DNA from: an uncultured Collinsella sp.
GTDB taxonomy: Bacteria; Actinomycetota; Coriobacteriia; Coriobacteriales; Coriobacteriaceae
Length of the DNA stretch: 21,254 bases
NCBI GenBank assembly: GCA_900761995.1
Contig: CAAFEY010000135.1
Coordinates: forward strand, 1 to 21,254
Direction: 5' to 3'
Positions 13,937-21,254 of the stretch are shown piece after piece. The translations under genes and the position numbers were made by a program. The notes under the pieces were generated by a model, which had not been told where the DNA came from, did no database searches, and worked only from the letters and a program-made list of their open reading frames with translations. Within the stretch, counting starts at the first letter, position 1. Each line of letters starts with the position of its first letter.

Positions 13937-14007
13937 CAATGACTCAGATATTGAATAACGCAGCAGTGGCGCGCGTGCGGGCCCTAGACGCGTTACCGCG
14001 CATGGCG

Positions 14008-14988
14008 CTACTCGTCCAGAGCGGAAAGGTCGATGCCTAGGGCCTCGGCCATCTCGTCGTTCTTGACGACGACTAGGTCCTTGCTCGAGAGGTGCTTGAT
14101 CGGCATATCCTCGGGCTTGGCCTCGCCCTTCAGGATCTTAACGGCCATCTCGCCCGCGGCGTAGCCCAGGTCCTTATAGTTGATGGAGAGGGTGAACAGG
14201 CCGCCGGCCATGCACATACCCTCCTCGCCGGTCACGAAGGGGAGCTTATTCTCCTTGCAGATCTGGCCGACTTGCGAAGCGCCCGCGGCGATGGTGTTGT
14301 CAGTGGGGGAGTACAGCGCGTCGACCTTGCCCACGGCAGACTCGACGACGGACTGAATCTCGTTGGAGCTCGAGACGGTGAAGTCGGTGTACTCCAAGCC
14401 TAGCTTGTCGAGCTCCTTCTTGGCGGCCTTGATCTGGACGTCGGAGTTGGACTCGGCGGTGCAGTAGAGCAGGCCGACCTTTTTAACGTCGGGCAGGACC
14501 TTCTGCATCATCTCGAGCTGCTCGGCGACCGGGGTGAGGTCGGAAGCGCCCGTGACGTTGGTGCCGGGCTTGTCGTTGTCCTGGACCAGGCCGGAGGCGG
14601 CGTAGTCGGTGATGGCACAGCCCACGATGGGGATATCGGCCGTGGCGCCGGCGGCAGCCTGCGCGGCGGGCGTGGCGATGGCATAAATCAGGTTGACGTT
14701 GTCGCCCACAAACTTGTCGGCAATGGACTTACACGTGGACTGGTCGTTCTGGGCGTTCTTCTGGTCGATCTTGACCTTAAGGCCGCTCTCCTTGATGGCC
14801 TTGACAAAGCCATCGTTGGCGGCGTCGAGTGCGGAGTGCTCGGTGAGCTGCAGAACGCCGATGGTGTAGTCGGAACCGGCGGCAGCAGAGCCGGAACCAG
14901 AGTTGCCGCCGCATCCGGCGAGCGGGGCGAGCGCGAGCAGGCCGGCGGAGACCAGAAGGCTCCTGCGGCTGATGGTGATGTCCTTCAT
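14008..14988 (-). CDS. ABC transporter substrate-binding lipoprotein (ABC_sub_bind family)
   Basis: A 326-aa exported lipoprotein. The N terminus ISRRSLLVSAGLLALAPLAGC ends in the lipobox LAGC with Cys26, followed by a Ser/Gly/Ala linker. The twin Arg (residues 8-9) may allow Tat export. The mature part (YTIGVLQLTEHSALDAANDGF, IPIVGCAITDY, KKVGLLYCTAESNSDVQ, DALYSPTDNTIAA) is characteristic of ABC_sub_bind (TrpX-like) proteins, some of which bind aromatic amino acids. The start at 14988 follows GGGGGTAATGAT; the frame is open upstream to 15204 but those residues are not protein-like. It is the first gene of the importer operon. Confidence 0.92.
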   Translation of the reverse strand: MKDITISRRSLLVSAGLLALAPLAGCGGNSGSGSAAAGSDYTIGVLQLTEHSALDAANDGFVKAIKESGLKVKIDQKNAQNDQSTCKSIADKFVGDNVNLIYAIATPAAQAAAGATADIPIVGCAITDYAASGLVQDNDKPGTNVTGASDLTPVAEQLEMMQKVLPDVKKVGLLYCTAESNSDVQIKAAKKELDKLGLEYTDFTVSSSNEIQSVVESAVGKVDALYSPTDNTIAAGASQVGQICKENKLPFVTGEEGMCMAGGLFTLSINYKDLGYAAGEMAVKILKGEAKPEDMPIKHLSSKDLVVVKNDEMAEALGIDLSALDE

Positions 14989-15051
14989 ATCATTACCCCC
15001 AGTATAAAAATGGCTGGAAACACTGCACTGGGACAAAGTGCAAGTGGGACT

Positions 15052-15079
15052 ATAGTAGCGCTGATGTCCATTTTTACAA
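15052..15079 (-). promoter_or_regulatory. Candidate promoter of the ABC importer operon
   Basis: On the - strand TTGTAA (15079-15074) and TACTAT (15057-15052) are separated by 16 bp, 64 bp before the binding-protein start. Both boxes match consensus at about four positions. A small hairpin (GCACT/AGTGC) lies in the leader near 15025-15041. Confidence 0.35.
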
Positions 15080-15148
15080 CAGCCTGGCGGGTTTTTTAAT
15101 ACAGAATCGGATGGGCGGTACGGGTAGTCGAATGGGCGGCGGAGGGTC

Positions 15149-15934
15149 TTATGCGGCGGAGGAGGCGTCGTCCTCGTCCAAGGCGGCGAAGAGCTTCTTG
15201 CCATCGAGGAGACGTGTGGTGACGTTTCTCATGCGGCCGATCTCAACGGTGCGCAGCGTGTCGTCGGCGCCTCGGGCGTCATAGACCGTTCCCAGCAGAT
15301 ACGAGATGCCATCGCGCTGCCTGATGGCAAAGGGACGGAGTGTCATCCGTGCTGCTTCGGTTTCGCCGCGTGCCGTGACACTCGAAATATCAAAACTCAC
15401 CGTGGTTCCGTGGTCGATGGCCTGCTCGATGAGCTCGCAGGCATCGATGCGCTTGACGGGCGTGCGTGTGGCCTTGGTGGATTTGCCGCCTGCGCTTGGA
15501 GCAGGCTCGGGTGCATCGAGGTAGCCGCGAACGTCGGCACTCGCCATGGCGACCAGGTGCTGCGCCATGCTTTTTCGAATGGCGATGGGCGTAGAGCGGT
15601 TGCGCATGACCATGCCGTGGAGTCGGATGATCTCTTCGTCGGTGAGCGGACGGGTCAAGAGCCGATACCCCACGCCGCGCTTGTACTCAATTTCGTATCC
15701 AGCATGGCGAAGTGCGGAGATGGCGGTGTAGATGCTGCGCCGCGCCGCCGAGATGGGCATGCGGGCGGGGTCGTCGGGATGGGCGAGGCGCCGGATCAAC
15801 TCATCGGAAAGCATGGCCTTGTCCTCGCCGGTGTTTTCGCTTAATAGTTGCAGGATGCGAACGGCGCGATAGGCTGCCATCGAGGCGGCGCCCCTCGTCG
15901 TGGTCTCGTAAGTTTCAACAGCGGTTTCGGTCAT
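15149..15934 (-). CDS. WYL-domain transcriptional regulator
   Basis: A 261-aa regulator. An N-terminal winged helix-turn-helix covers about residues 22-92 (AAYRAVRILQLLSE ... RRSIYTAISALRHAGYEIEYKRGVGYRLL). A WYL-like domain lies at about 163-225 (IDHGTTVSFDISSVTARGE ... RLRPFAI-like, ISYLLGTVYD). The start at 15934 is chosen for AAAGGA upstream at ~11 bp; other starts in the open frame have none. It lies upstream of the importer genes on the same strand (160-bp gap), so it may regulate them or itself. Tandem 11-bp repeats sit upstream at 16076-16097. Confidence 0.82.
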   Translation of the reverse strand: MTETAVETYETTTRGAASMAAYRAVRILQLLSENTGEDKAMLSDELIRRLAHPDDPARMPISAARRSIYTAISALRHAGYEIEYKRGVGYRLLTRPLTDEEIIRLHGMVMRNRSTPIAIRKSMAQHLVAMASADVRGYLDAPEPAPSAGGKSTKATRTPVKRIDACELIEQAIDHGTTVSFDISSVTARGETEAARMTLRPFAIRQRDGISYLLGTVYDARGADDTLRTVEIGRMRNVTTRLLDGKKLFAALDEDDASSAA

Positions 15935-16051
15935 GGCGCCCACGTCCTTTCCGTTTTGGGTGGCGACGGTATGGAGCCTAGGACGCGGGGCTTTCCCAGG
16001 GGCGCAGAGCACTCTGGGCGGTCGGTAGCCGTCGGCAAGCGGCGGGTCGAG

Positions 16052-16114
16052 TTTTCAACAGCCCTGCCCAACTGACCAAAAACTTGCCAAAAGCTTGACG
16101 GATGCTGTTGAAAA
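16052..16114 (-). repeat. Inverted repeat enclosing two tandem 11-bp repeats
   Basis: TTTTCAACAG (16052-16061) and CTGTTGAAAA (16105-16114) form a 10-bp inverted repeat 43 bp apart. Between them CCAAAAACTTG (16076-16086) and CCAAAAGCTTG (16087-16097) lie head to tail, one helical turn apart. The element lies between the asnS terminator and the WYL regulator gene, where an operator would be expected. Confidence 0.55.
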
Positions 16115-16143
16115 AAGCGCCCCTCGGCTTGCCGAGAGGCGCT
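16111..16143 (-). terminator. Rho-independent terminator of asnS (- strand)
   Basis: On the - strand AGCGCCTCTCGGC and GCCGAGGGGCGCT form a 13-bp stem with one T-G pair and a tiny loop, followed by TTTTTT (16116-16111). It is 41 bp past the asnS stop codon. Confidence 0.92.
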
Positions 16144-16183
16144 GGCGTGATGCGCTGGAACGTGTTTGGTGGCGCTGTGGCGA

Positions 16184-17587
16184 TTAGAAGTCGGCGTTGC
16201 CCACGGTGCGCGGGTGCGGCAGGACGTCGCGGATGTTGCCCACGCCGGTCAGATACATGACCAAGCGCTCGAAGCCCAGACCGTAGCCGGCGTGCTTGCA
16301 GGAACCGTAGCGGCGCAGGTCAAGGTAGTACTTGTACTGCTCGGGATTCATGCCCAGGTCCTTGATGCGGGCCTCGAGCAGATCCAGGCGCTCCTCGCGC
16401 TGGGAGCCGCCGATAATCTCGCCGATACCCGGCACCAGGCAGTCGGCGGCGGCGACGGTCTTGCCGTCCTCGTTCATGCGCATGTAGAACGCCTTGATCT
16501 CGGCCGGGTAGTCGGTCACGAAGGTCGGGCGCTTAAAGTGCTCCTCGGTCAGGAAACGCTCGTGCTCGGTTTGCAGGTCGATGCCCCAGCTCACGGGATA
16601 GTCAAACTTGTGACCGGCGGCGACGGCCTGCTCCAGGATTTCGACGGCCTCGGTGTAGGTGACGCGGGCAAAGTCGGAGTTTGCCACGTGGTCCAGGCGC
16701 TCGATCAGGCCCTTGTCCACAAACTTGTTGAGCATGTTGAGCTCGTCGGGGCAGGTGGCCATAACGTCCTTAAGGACGTACTTGAGCATGGCCTCGGCGT
16801 TATCCATGTAGTCGTTCAGATCGGCGAAGGCCATCTCGGGCTCGATCATCCAAAACTCGGCGGCGTGGCGCGTGGTGTTGGAGTTCTCGGCACGGAAGGT
16901 GGGGCCAAAGGTGTACACGTCGCCAAAGGCCATGGCGAAGTTTTCGGCATTGAGCTGGCCGGAAACGGTGAGGCTCGCATGCTTGCCAAAGAAGTCCTGA
17001 CTCCAGTCGACCTCGCCGGACTCGGTGAGGGGCGGGTTTTTGGGGTCGAGCGTGGTCACGCGGAACATCTCGCCGGCGCCCTCGCAGTCACTCGTGGTGA
17101 TGATGGGGGTGTTGACGTAGACAAAGCCCTGCTCCTGGAAGAAGCGGTGGATGGCGGCAGCCGCGACAGAACGGATGCGGAACACGGCGCGGAACAGGTT
17201 GGTGCGCGGGCGCAGGTGCTGCTGGGTGCGCAGGAACTCGACGGTTGCGCGCTTCTTCTGCAGCGGGTAATCCGGGGCGCTGACGCCCTCGACCTCAATG
17301 GAGGTGGCAGAAAGCTCGAAAGGCTGGGGCGCATCGGGGGTCAGCTTGACGGTGCCGGTGCAAATGAGTGCGGCCGAGACGTTTTGATGGGCGATCTCGT
17401 CGTAGTTGTCGAGTGCCTCGCGGTTCATGACGACCTGCAGGTCGCGGAAGCAGCTGCCGTCGTTGAGCGTAACAAAGCCAAAGTTCTTCATGTCGCGGAT
17501 GGACTTGACCCAGCCGGCGACGGTGACGGTCTGGCCGCCGAGCGACTCGGCATCGGCATAGAGCTGCGCGATTTTGGTGCGGTTCAC
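16184..17587 (-). CDS. asnS: Asparaginyl-tRNA synthetase
   Basis: This class IIb synthetase charges tRNA-Asn with asparagine. An N-terminal OB-fold anticodon-binding domain (TVTVAGWVKSIRDMKNFGFVTLNDGS) precedes the catalytic domain, with motif 2 in FRAENSNTTRHAAEFWMIEPE and motif 3 in GYGLGFERLVMYLTGVGNIRD. I choose GTG at 17587: GGGAGG lies 4 bp upstream and the resulting 467 aa match the usual length (E. coli 466). ATGs at 17599 and 17623 lack a ribosome binding site. A terminator follows at 16111-16143. Confidence 0.96.
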   Translation of the reverse strand: MNRTKIAQLYADAESLGGQTVTVAGWVKSIRDMKNFGFVTLNDGSCFRDLQVVMNREALDNYDEIAHQNVSAALICTGTVKLTPDAPQPFELSATSIEVEGVSAPDYPLQKKRATVEFLRTQQHLRPRTNLFRAVFRIRSVAAAAIHRFFQEQGFVYVNTPIITTSDCEGAGEMFRVTTLDPKNPPLTESGEVDWSQDFFGKHASLTVSGQLNAENFAMAFGDVYTFGPTFRAENSNTTRHAAEFWMIEPEMAFADLNDYMDNAEAMLKYVLKDVMATCPDELNMLNKFVDKGLIERLDHVANSDFARVTYTEAVEILEQAVAAGHKFDYPVSWGIDLQTEHERFLTEEHFKRPTFVTDYPAEIKAFYMRMNEDGKTVAAADCLVPGIGEIIGGSQREERLDLLEARIKDLGMNPEQYKYYLDLRRYGSCKHAGYGLGFERLVMYLTGVGNIRDVLPHPRTVGNADF

Positions 17588-17697
17588 GTATCCTCCCATA
17601 ACGGTTGAATGATAGTTATCCATACAGTTCGATATTCTAGCAGCTCGGCTCATTTGGGCTATACAGATAAGGCATTGGCGGGATGGTTTTTCAAACG

Positions 17698-17731
17698 AAA
17701 AGCGCCCGCGGCCAAATGGTCGCGGGCGCTT
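17698..17731 (-). terminator. Rho-independent terminator of the PTS IIA gene (- strand)
   Basis: A 14-bp stem, AAGCGCCCGCGGCC (17700-17713) with GGTCGCGGGCGCTT (17718-17731), has an AAAT loop. On the - strand TTTTCG follows. It separates the PTS gene from asnS. Confidence 0.9.
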
Positions 17732-17768
17732 GACGAGGTGCCTTTTGGCTGTGTGGCGCGGGGCCTGG

Positions 17769-18332
17769 CTACTTGGTCTTGGCAACCAGCAGCGGGTCGC
17801 CAAGCTTGACGAGCGGGTTGCCGCCGATAAGCGTTCCAGACTCGCCGACATGGTCGATGCTCTTAAGACGATCGAGCTCGGAGATGATGACGGTCACGAT
17901 GTCCTCGTGGCCGGCGGCCTTGATGGCCTCGCGATCGAAGCTGATGAGCGGCTGGCCGGCCTTGACCACATCGCCCATCTCGACAAAGCGGGCAAAACCC
18001 TTGCCGTTCATTTCCACGGTGCCCAGGCCAACATGGATGAATACGCGCAGACCGTCCTCGGTAATCATGCCGATGGAGTGGTTGGTGACAGTGGTGGCGC
18101 CGATGCGGCCGTTGGCGGGCGCATAGATGGTGCCGGTAATGGGCTCGATGCCATAGCCCTGGCCAAGCATGCCCGAGGCGATCGTCTCGTCGGGAACCTC
18201 GTCCAGGCTGACGAGCACGCCGTTGACGGGGGCATAGATGACGCCTTCGCGGGTGGCGAAGCTTGCTGCGGGCGGAACGGACGCCTCGCCGGTCGAGGTG
18301 AAGGTGGACTTAAGCGAATCGAGCAGACCCAT
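17769..18332 (-). CDS. PTS glucose-type IIA component (EIIA-Glc family)
   Basis: A 187-aa soluble phosphocarrier that accepts phosphate from HPr and passes it to an IIB domain. Both active-site histidines are visible: His85 in TNHSIG and His100 in VFIHVGLGTVEMNGKGF, the second being the phosphorylated one by analogy to E. coli IIA-Glc His90. The start at 18332 follows GGAGG; the frame continues four codons upstream to a TTG that overlaps this site. It is a stand-alone gene with no IIBC next to it, so it may serve transporters elsewhere and may also have a regulatory role. Positions 18333-18578, between this gene and the divergent hydrolase, hold no feature that I can support beyond expected promoters. 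Confidence 0.9.
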   Translation of the reverse strand: MGLLDSLKSTFTSTGEASVPPAASFATREGVIYAPVNGVLVSLDEVPDETIASGMLGQGYGIEPITGTIYAPANGRIGATTVTNHSIGMITEDGLRVFIHVGLGTVEMNGKGFARFVEMGDVVKAGQPLISFDREAIKAAGHEDIVTVIISELDRLKSIDHVGESGTLIGGNPLVKLGDPLLVAKTK

Positions 18333-18578
18333 AGTTGCCTCCAACGTATCAAGCGCGCATGTCGCACGCGTGTAATGTAGCCGGAAACGTTACGTATGTG
18401 TTTCCCGGCACGGTCAGCGTCCCTATTCTACGCTGTGAAACGATAGTGCTGAGCTGGGATTATGTGATATATCAGTTGAAGGGGAACTTATTGCGGGGGT
18501 GTTTCTGCGTCGTGGGTCCAACTGGGGTACGCTTGAGGGCGAAAAAGAGTGCGCACGAATCGCGCGAAGGGAGCACAT

Positions 18579-19478
18579 ATGATTGTCGAGAACCATGCGC
18601 TGTGGGGCGAGGAGCCGACCGAGGAATATCCGGCGACGTTTACGTATTTGGGTGCCGAGCCGCTGCCCGATAAACCGAATGGCCGCCGCCCTGCCGTGAT
18701 TATCTGCGGCGGAGGTGCGTTTACGCATATCGCTCCGCATGAGCAGGATCCCGTGGCGTTTGCGTTTTTGGATCACGGTTACCAGGCCTTTGTGCTCAAC
18801 TATGTCACGAGTTCTACGGGTGACGTGAGCTTTCCGCACCCCCAGGCAGATCTCGCCAAGATGGTCGCCACGGTGCGCGCGAATGCCGACGAGTGGCATG
18901 TCGATCCCAAGCGCGTGTGCGTCGTGGGCTTTTCTGCTGGCGGCATGATTTGCGCCTCGTTGGCAACACAGTGGAAGACCGGCCCCTTTGCGGCATTTGC
19001 CGGGGCGCGTCCGGACGACATTCGTCCCGATGCCGTGGTGCTGGGCTATCCATTGCTCGACTTTGCCTATGTGCGCGACATGCAGACGCGCGATCCGCGC
19101 ATTGACTTGCGTGTGCCCAAGACGGGCGGCAAGACGGGGCGCGATCTTCTCAACGACTATCTGTCGATGGTGACGGGTGGCGAGGCAACTGACGAGCATT
19201 TGGCCGATATCTGCCCCACCACGCATGTTTCGCGTCAGATGCCGCCGACCTTTGTGTGGGGCGTGTCCGACGACAAGACGGCGCCGATCGCGCAGGTCTA
19301 TCCGTTTGCGCAGCGCATGGCCGAGGAGGGCGTCGCTTGCGAGATGCACGTCTTTGACCAAGGTGGTCACGGGCTTTCGCTCGGCAACGCCAACACCGCG
19401 GTCGATAACGAGGACAAGCAGGTGGCGGTCCGTCCATGGATTCGCCTAGCCTTCCGCTTCCTGGAGCGCCATATGTAA
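18579..19478 (+). CDS. Alpha/beta hydrolase (esterase/acylaminopeptidase-like)
   Basis: A 299-aa cytoplasmic alpha/beta-fold enzyme, probably an esterase of the acetylxylan-esterase-like (BD-FAE/axeA1) group. The oxyanion-hole loop is CGGGAFTH (residues 43-50), the nucleophile Ser119 is in GFSAGG, the acid is Asp232 in SDDKTAP, and the base is His264 in GGHGLS. There is no signal peptide, so the substrate is intracellular or taken up as oligosaccharide. The start at 18579 (MIVENHALW) follows GGGAG; the frame is open 30 bp further upstream without a ribosome binding site. The small gene at 19526 follows 47 bp downstream. Confidence 0.85.
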   Translation: MIVENHALWGEEPTEEYPATFTYLGAEPLPDKPNGRRPAVIICGGGAFTHIAPHEQDPVAFAFLDHGYQAFVLNYVTSSTGDVSFPHPQADLAKMVATVRANADEWHVDPKRVCVVGFSAGGMICASLATQWKTGPFAAFAGARPDDIRPDAVVLGYPLLDFAYVRDMQTRDPRIDLRVPKTGGKTGRDLLNDYLSMVTGGEATDEHLADICPTTHVSRQMPPTFVWGVSDDKTAPIAQVYPFAQRMAEEGVACEMHVFDQGGHGLSLGNANTAVDNEDKQVAVRPWIRLAFRFLERHM

Positions 19479-19525
19479 AAGTAGACTACTTGCCCGTTTC
19501 AAAAAGCCTACTCAGAGGAGGAGCC

Positions 19526-19846
19526 ATGCTCGAGGGTACGTATGTGGTTTCGGCCCAGACGCCGGTGGGGAGTAAACGCGGCGAGGTGACGTTTTCGCAT
19601 GGGGTGAACGGCGTGCTCAGGGCAGTACTAAACGTCAGGGGTCTCAATATCGCTCTTTCGAGTGCCCGCGCTGAGGGCGATTTCTTTGAACTCTCGGGTA
19701 CTATCTCCCACGTCTTGATGGGCAAGGCGCCCTTTACATGCACGGGGTCAGTCGAGGGTGATCGACTCACTGCTACCGCGCGGTCGGGTTCCGTTTCGAT
19801 CGCGCTGAGCGGTATGCGCAAAGAGCTTTCGGGGCGCACCGCATAA
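19526..19846 (+). CDS. Small predicted beta-rich protein, function unknown
   Basis: A 106-aa protein without signal peptide or membrane helix. It alternates short hydrophobic strands and Gly turns (LEGTYVVSAQTPVGSKRGEVTF, then FELSGTISHVLMG, SVEGDRLTATARSG). The pattern recalls small one-domain beta-sandwich proteins with repeated TPxG-type strands that also occur as C-terminal appendages of other enzymes. That resemblance is from memory and not tested. GAGGAGG precedes ATG 19526; the frame is also open upstream into the hydrolase gene's end. It is probably cotranscribed with the hydrolase. Confidence 0.7.
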   Translation: MLEGTYVVSAQTPVGSKRGEVTFSHGVNGVLRAVLNVRGLNIALSSARAEGDFFELSGTISHVLMGKAPFTCTGSVEGDRLTATARSGSVSIALSGMRKELSGRTA

Positions 19847-19871
19847 AGTTTGCGCAGGTAAACATCGGTAT

Positions 19872-19960
19872 TTGACTTTATAAAATAGTTCAGAGCGCTA
19901 TCATTTGTCGTTACGAGTTGGTTAGCCCCGGTAAACGGTTAACCGCGTCTAACGAAAGGA
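19872..19960 (+). promoter_or_regulatory. feo leader with AT-rich promoter region and palindrome
   Basis: An AT-rich island with TTGACT (19872-19877) and TTTATAAAAT stands out in the high-GC surroundings. The palindrome CGGTTAACCG (19936-19945) follows, with a related GGTTAG at 19919-19924. Iron-responsive repressors of the DtxR or Fur families often act on such palindromes upstream of feo genes, but the match to their consensus is partial. AAAGGA (19955-19960) is the ribosome binding site. Confidence 0.35.
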
Positions 19961-19967
19961 TGAGCGC

Positions 19968-21254
19968 GTGAAGCTCGATACACTCGAGATTGGAAAGGAC
20001 GCCGTTGTCGCATCGGTGGCATCGGACGATCAGGCACTCCGACAGCATATTTTGGACATGGGCCTAACTCCGGGCACCGAAGTTACCATGATGAAGTATG
20101 CCCCCATGGGCGATCCGCTCGAGATTCGCCTGCGCGGCTACGAGTTGACGCTGCGCAAGGACGATGCCGCACGCATTGAGCTCGTGGATGTGCACGACAC
20201 CGATACCGGCCCGCGCGTTAACGCCGCAATCGGCACGACGGATCACCCGGCCCTGGGCGAAGGGACGTATTCGCCTCGTGCTGCCAAGACGGCCGTGCCC
20301 GAGGGCGCACCGCTGCATTTTGCCCTCGCCGGCAACCAAAACTGCGGTAAGACCACGCTGTTCAACCAGCTTACGGGCTCCAACCAGCACGTCGGTAACT
20401 TTCCCGGCGTGACGGTCGACCGCAAGGACGGCACCATCCGTAACCATCCCGAGGCAAGCGTTACCGACCTGCCCGGCATCTATTCGCTGTCTCCGTACAC
20501 GGGCGAAGAGATCGTCAGTCGCCAATTTATCCTGGACGAAAACCCCGACGCCATCATCGACATCATCGACGCTACTAATATCGAACGCAACCTGTACCTG
20601 ACGCTGCAGCTTATGGAGCTCGACCGCCCCATGGTCATCGCGCTCAACATGATGGACGAGGTGACGGCCAACGGCGGCGCCGTGGACGTCAACCTGCTCG
20701 AGAGCCTGTTGGGCGTGCCTGTTGTCCCCATTAGCGCTGCCCGCAACGAGGGTATCGGCGAGCTGGTGGATCATGCCTTGCACGTGGCACGGTTCCGCGA
20801 GCGCCCCGGTCGCCTGGACTTCTGTGCGCCCGATGGCTCGGACGGCGGTGCACTGCATCGCTGCATCCACGGCATTGCCAACCTGATCGAGGACCATGCC
20901 GTGACGGCGCACATTCCGGTGCGTTTTGCGGCGACCAAGCTGGTTGAAGGCGACGAGCTGGTGACCGAGGCGCTTCACTTGGATCGCAATGAGCTCGACG
21001 CTATCGAGCACATCATTACCCAGATGGAGGGCGAAGCCGGTACCGACCGCCTGTCCGCGCTGGCCGATATGCGCTTTAGCTTTATCGGCGACGTGTGCGG
21101 GCGCTGCGTCGTAAAGCCGCACGAGAGCCGCGAGCACGTGCGCTCCGTCAAGATTGACCGCATCCTGACAGGTCGTTACACAGCCATTCCGGCGTTCCTG
21201 GTGATCATGGGCCTCGTCTTTTGGCTGACGTTTGGCGTGATCGGCGCGGCGTTG
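19968..21254 (+). CDS. feoB: Fused FeoA-FeoB ferrous iron transporter (3' end beyond window)
   Basis: The frame starts at GTG 19968, 7 bp after AAAGGA, and stays open for 429 codons to the window edge. Residues 1-75 form a FeoA-like SH3 domain (LRQHILDMGLTPGTEVTM, APMGDPLEIRLRGYELTLRKDDA). A ~40-residue linker leads to the FeoB G domain: GNQNCGKTT (122-130), PGVTVD, DLPG (167-170), NMMD (227-230) and SAARNEG. A helical GDI-like domain follows, and the first membrane helix begins at the very end (AIPAFLVIMGLVFWLTF). FeoB takes up Fe2+ across the cytoplasmic membrane. Separate feoA genes are more common, though fusions are known. The membrane part cannot be judged here. Confidence 0.93.
   Translation, partial: MKLDTLEIGKDAVVASVASDDQALRQHILDMGLTPGTEVTMMKYAPMGDPLEIRLRGYELTLRKDDAARIELVDVHDTDTGPRVNAAIGTTDHPALGEGTYSPRAAKTAVPEGAPLHFALAGNQNCGKTTLFNQLTGSNQHVGNFPGVTVDRKDGTIRNHPEASVTDLPGIYSLSPYTGEEIVSRQFILDENPDAIIDIIDATNIERNLYLTLQLMELDRPMVIALNMMDEVTANGGAVDVNLLESLLGVPVVPISAARNEGIGELVDHALHVARFRERPGRLDFCAPDGSDGGALHRCIHGIANLIEDHAVTAHIPVRFAATKLVEGDELVTEALHLDRNELDAIEHIITQMEGEAGTDRLSALADMRFSFIGDVCGRCVVKPHESREHVRSVKIDRILTGRYTAIPAFLVIMGLVFWLTFGVIGAAL

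Noticed and set aside
16166..17608. A 480-codon + strand frame opposite asnS
   Set aside because: It is antisense to a complete asnS with all class II motifs and has no start signal of its own.
20064..21137. A 357-codon - strand frame opposite feoB
   Set aside because: The + strand frame shows all FeoA and FeoB motifs, so the opposite frame is a shadow.

Overview
The window reads as part of a high-GC actinobacterial chromosome, most probably a Collinsella-like member of the Coriobacteriia. This is inferred from gene order, codon usage, the fused FeoA-FeoB transporter and the ECF sigma/DUF4179 pair; no 16S sequence is present to prove it.

Positions 1-4485 are conserved translation and secretion core on the + strand: tRNA-Tyr, tRNA-Thr, tRNA-Met, tuf, rpmG, tRNA-Trp, secE, nusG, rplK and rplA, each block closed by a hairpin. 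rpmG (49 aa) is easy to miss because of its size.

Positions 4495-6361 hold the most unusual part: a dead leucine biosynthesis operon. A 19-aa leucine-rich leader peptide and a complete-looking transcription attenuator (segments 1:2, 2:3 and 3:4) remain. The structural genes behind them have collapsed into the first ~190 codons of leuA joined out of frame to the last ~210 codons of leuB. The leuA part has lost its start codon and carries an in-frame stop. Two nearly identical long palindromes follow.

Positions 6362-11757 are on the - strand: an ECF sigma factor overlapping a DUF4179 membrane anti-sigma candidate; a BMP-type binding domain fused to a ParB-like domain, without signal peptide, overlapping a calcineurin-like phosphoesterase; and a small MscS channel. 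Positions 11831-11935 hold a frameshifted signal-peptide remnant.

Positions 12093-18332 (- strand) carry a three-gene ABC importer of the ABC_sub_bind/TrpXYZ type, a WYL-domain regulator upstream of it, asparaginyl-tRNA synthetase, and a free-standing PTS IIA(Glc)-type protein. Positions 18579-21254 (+ strand) carry an alpha/beta hydrolase, a small predicted beta-rich protein, and the first 429 codons of a FeoA-FeoB fusion that runs off the end.

Across the window six ~40-bp hairpins (4495, 6203, 8219, 10952, 11999, 12054) share a loop core related to TGCCTGTCC and AAAACC...GGTTTT ends, while their stems differ with compensating changes. Several lie directly at the 3' ends of genes. They look like a dispersed repeat family recruited as terminators.
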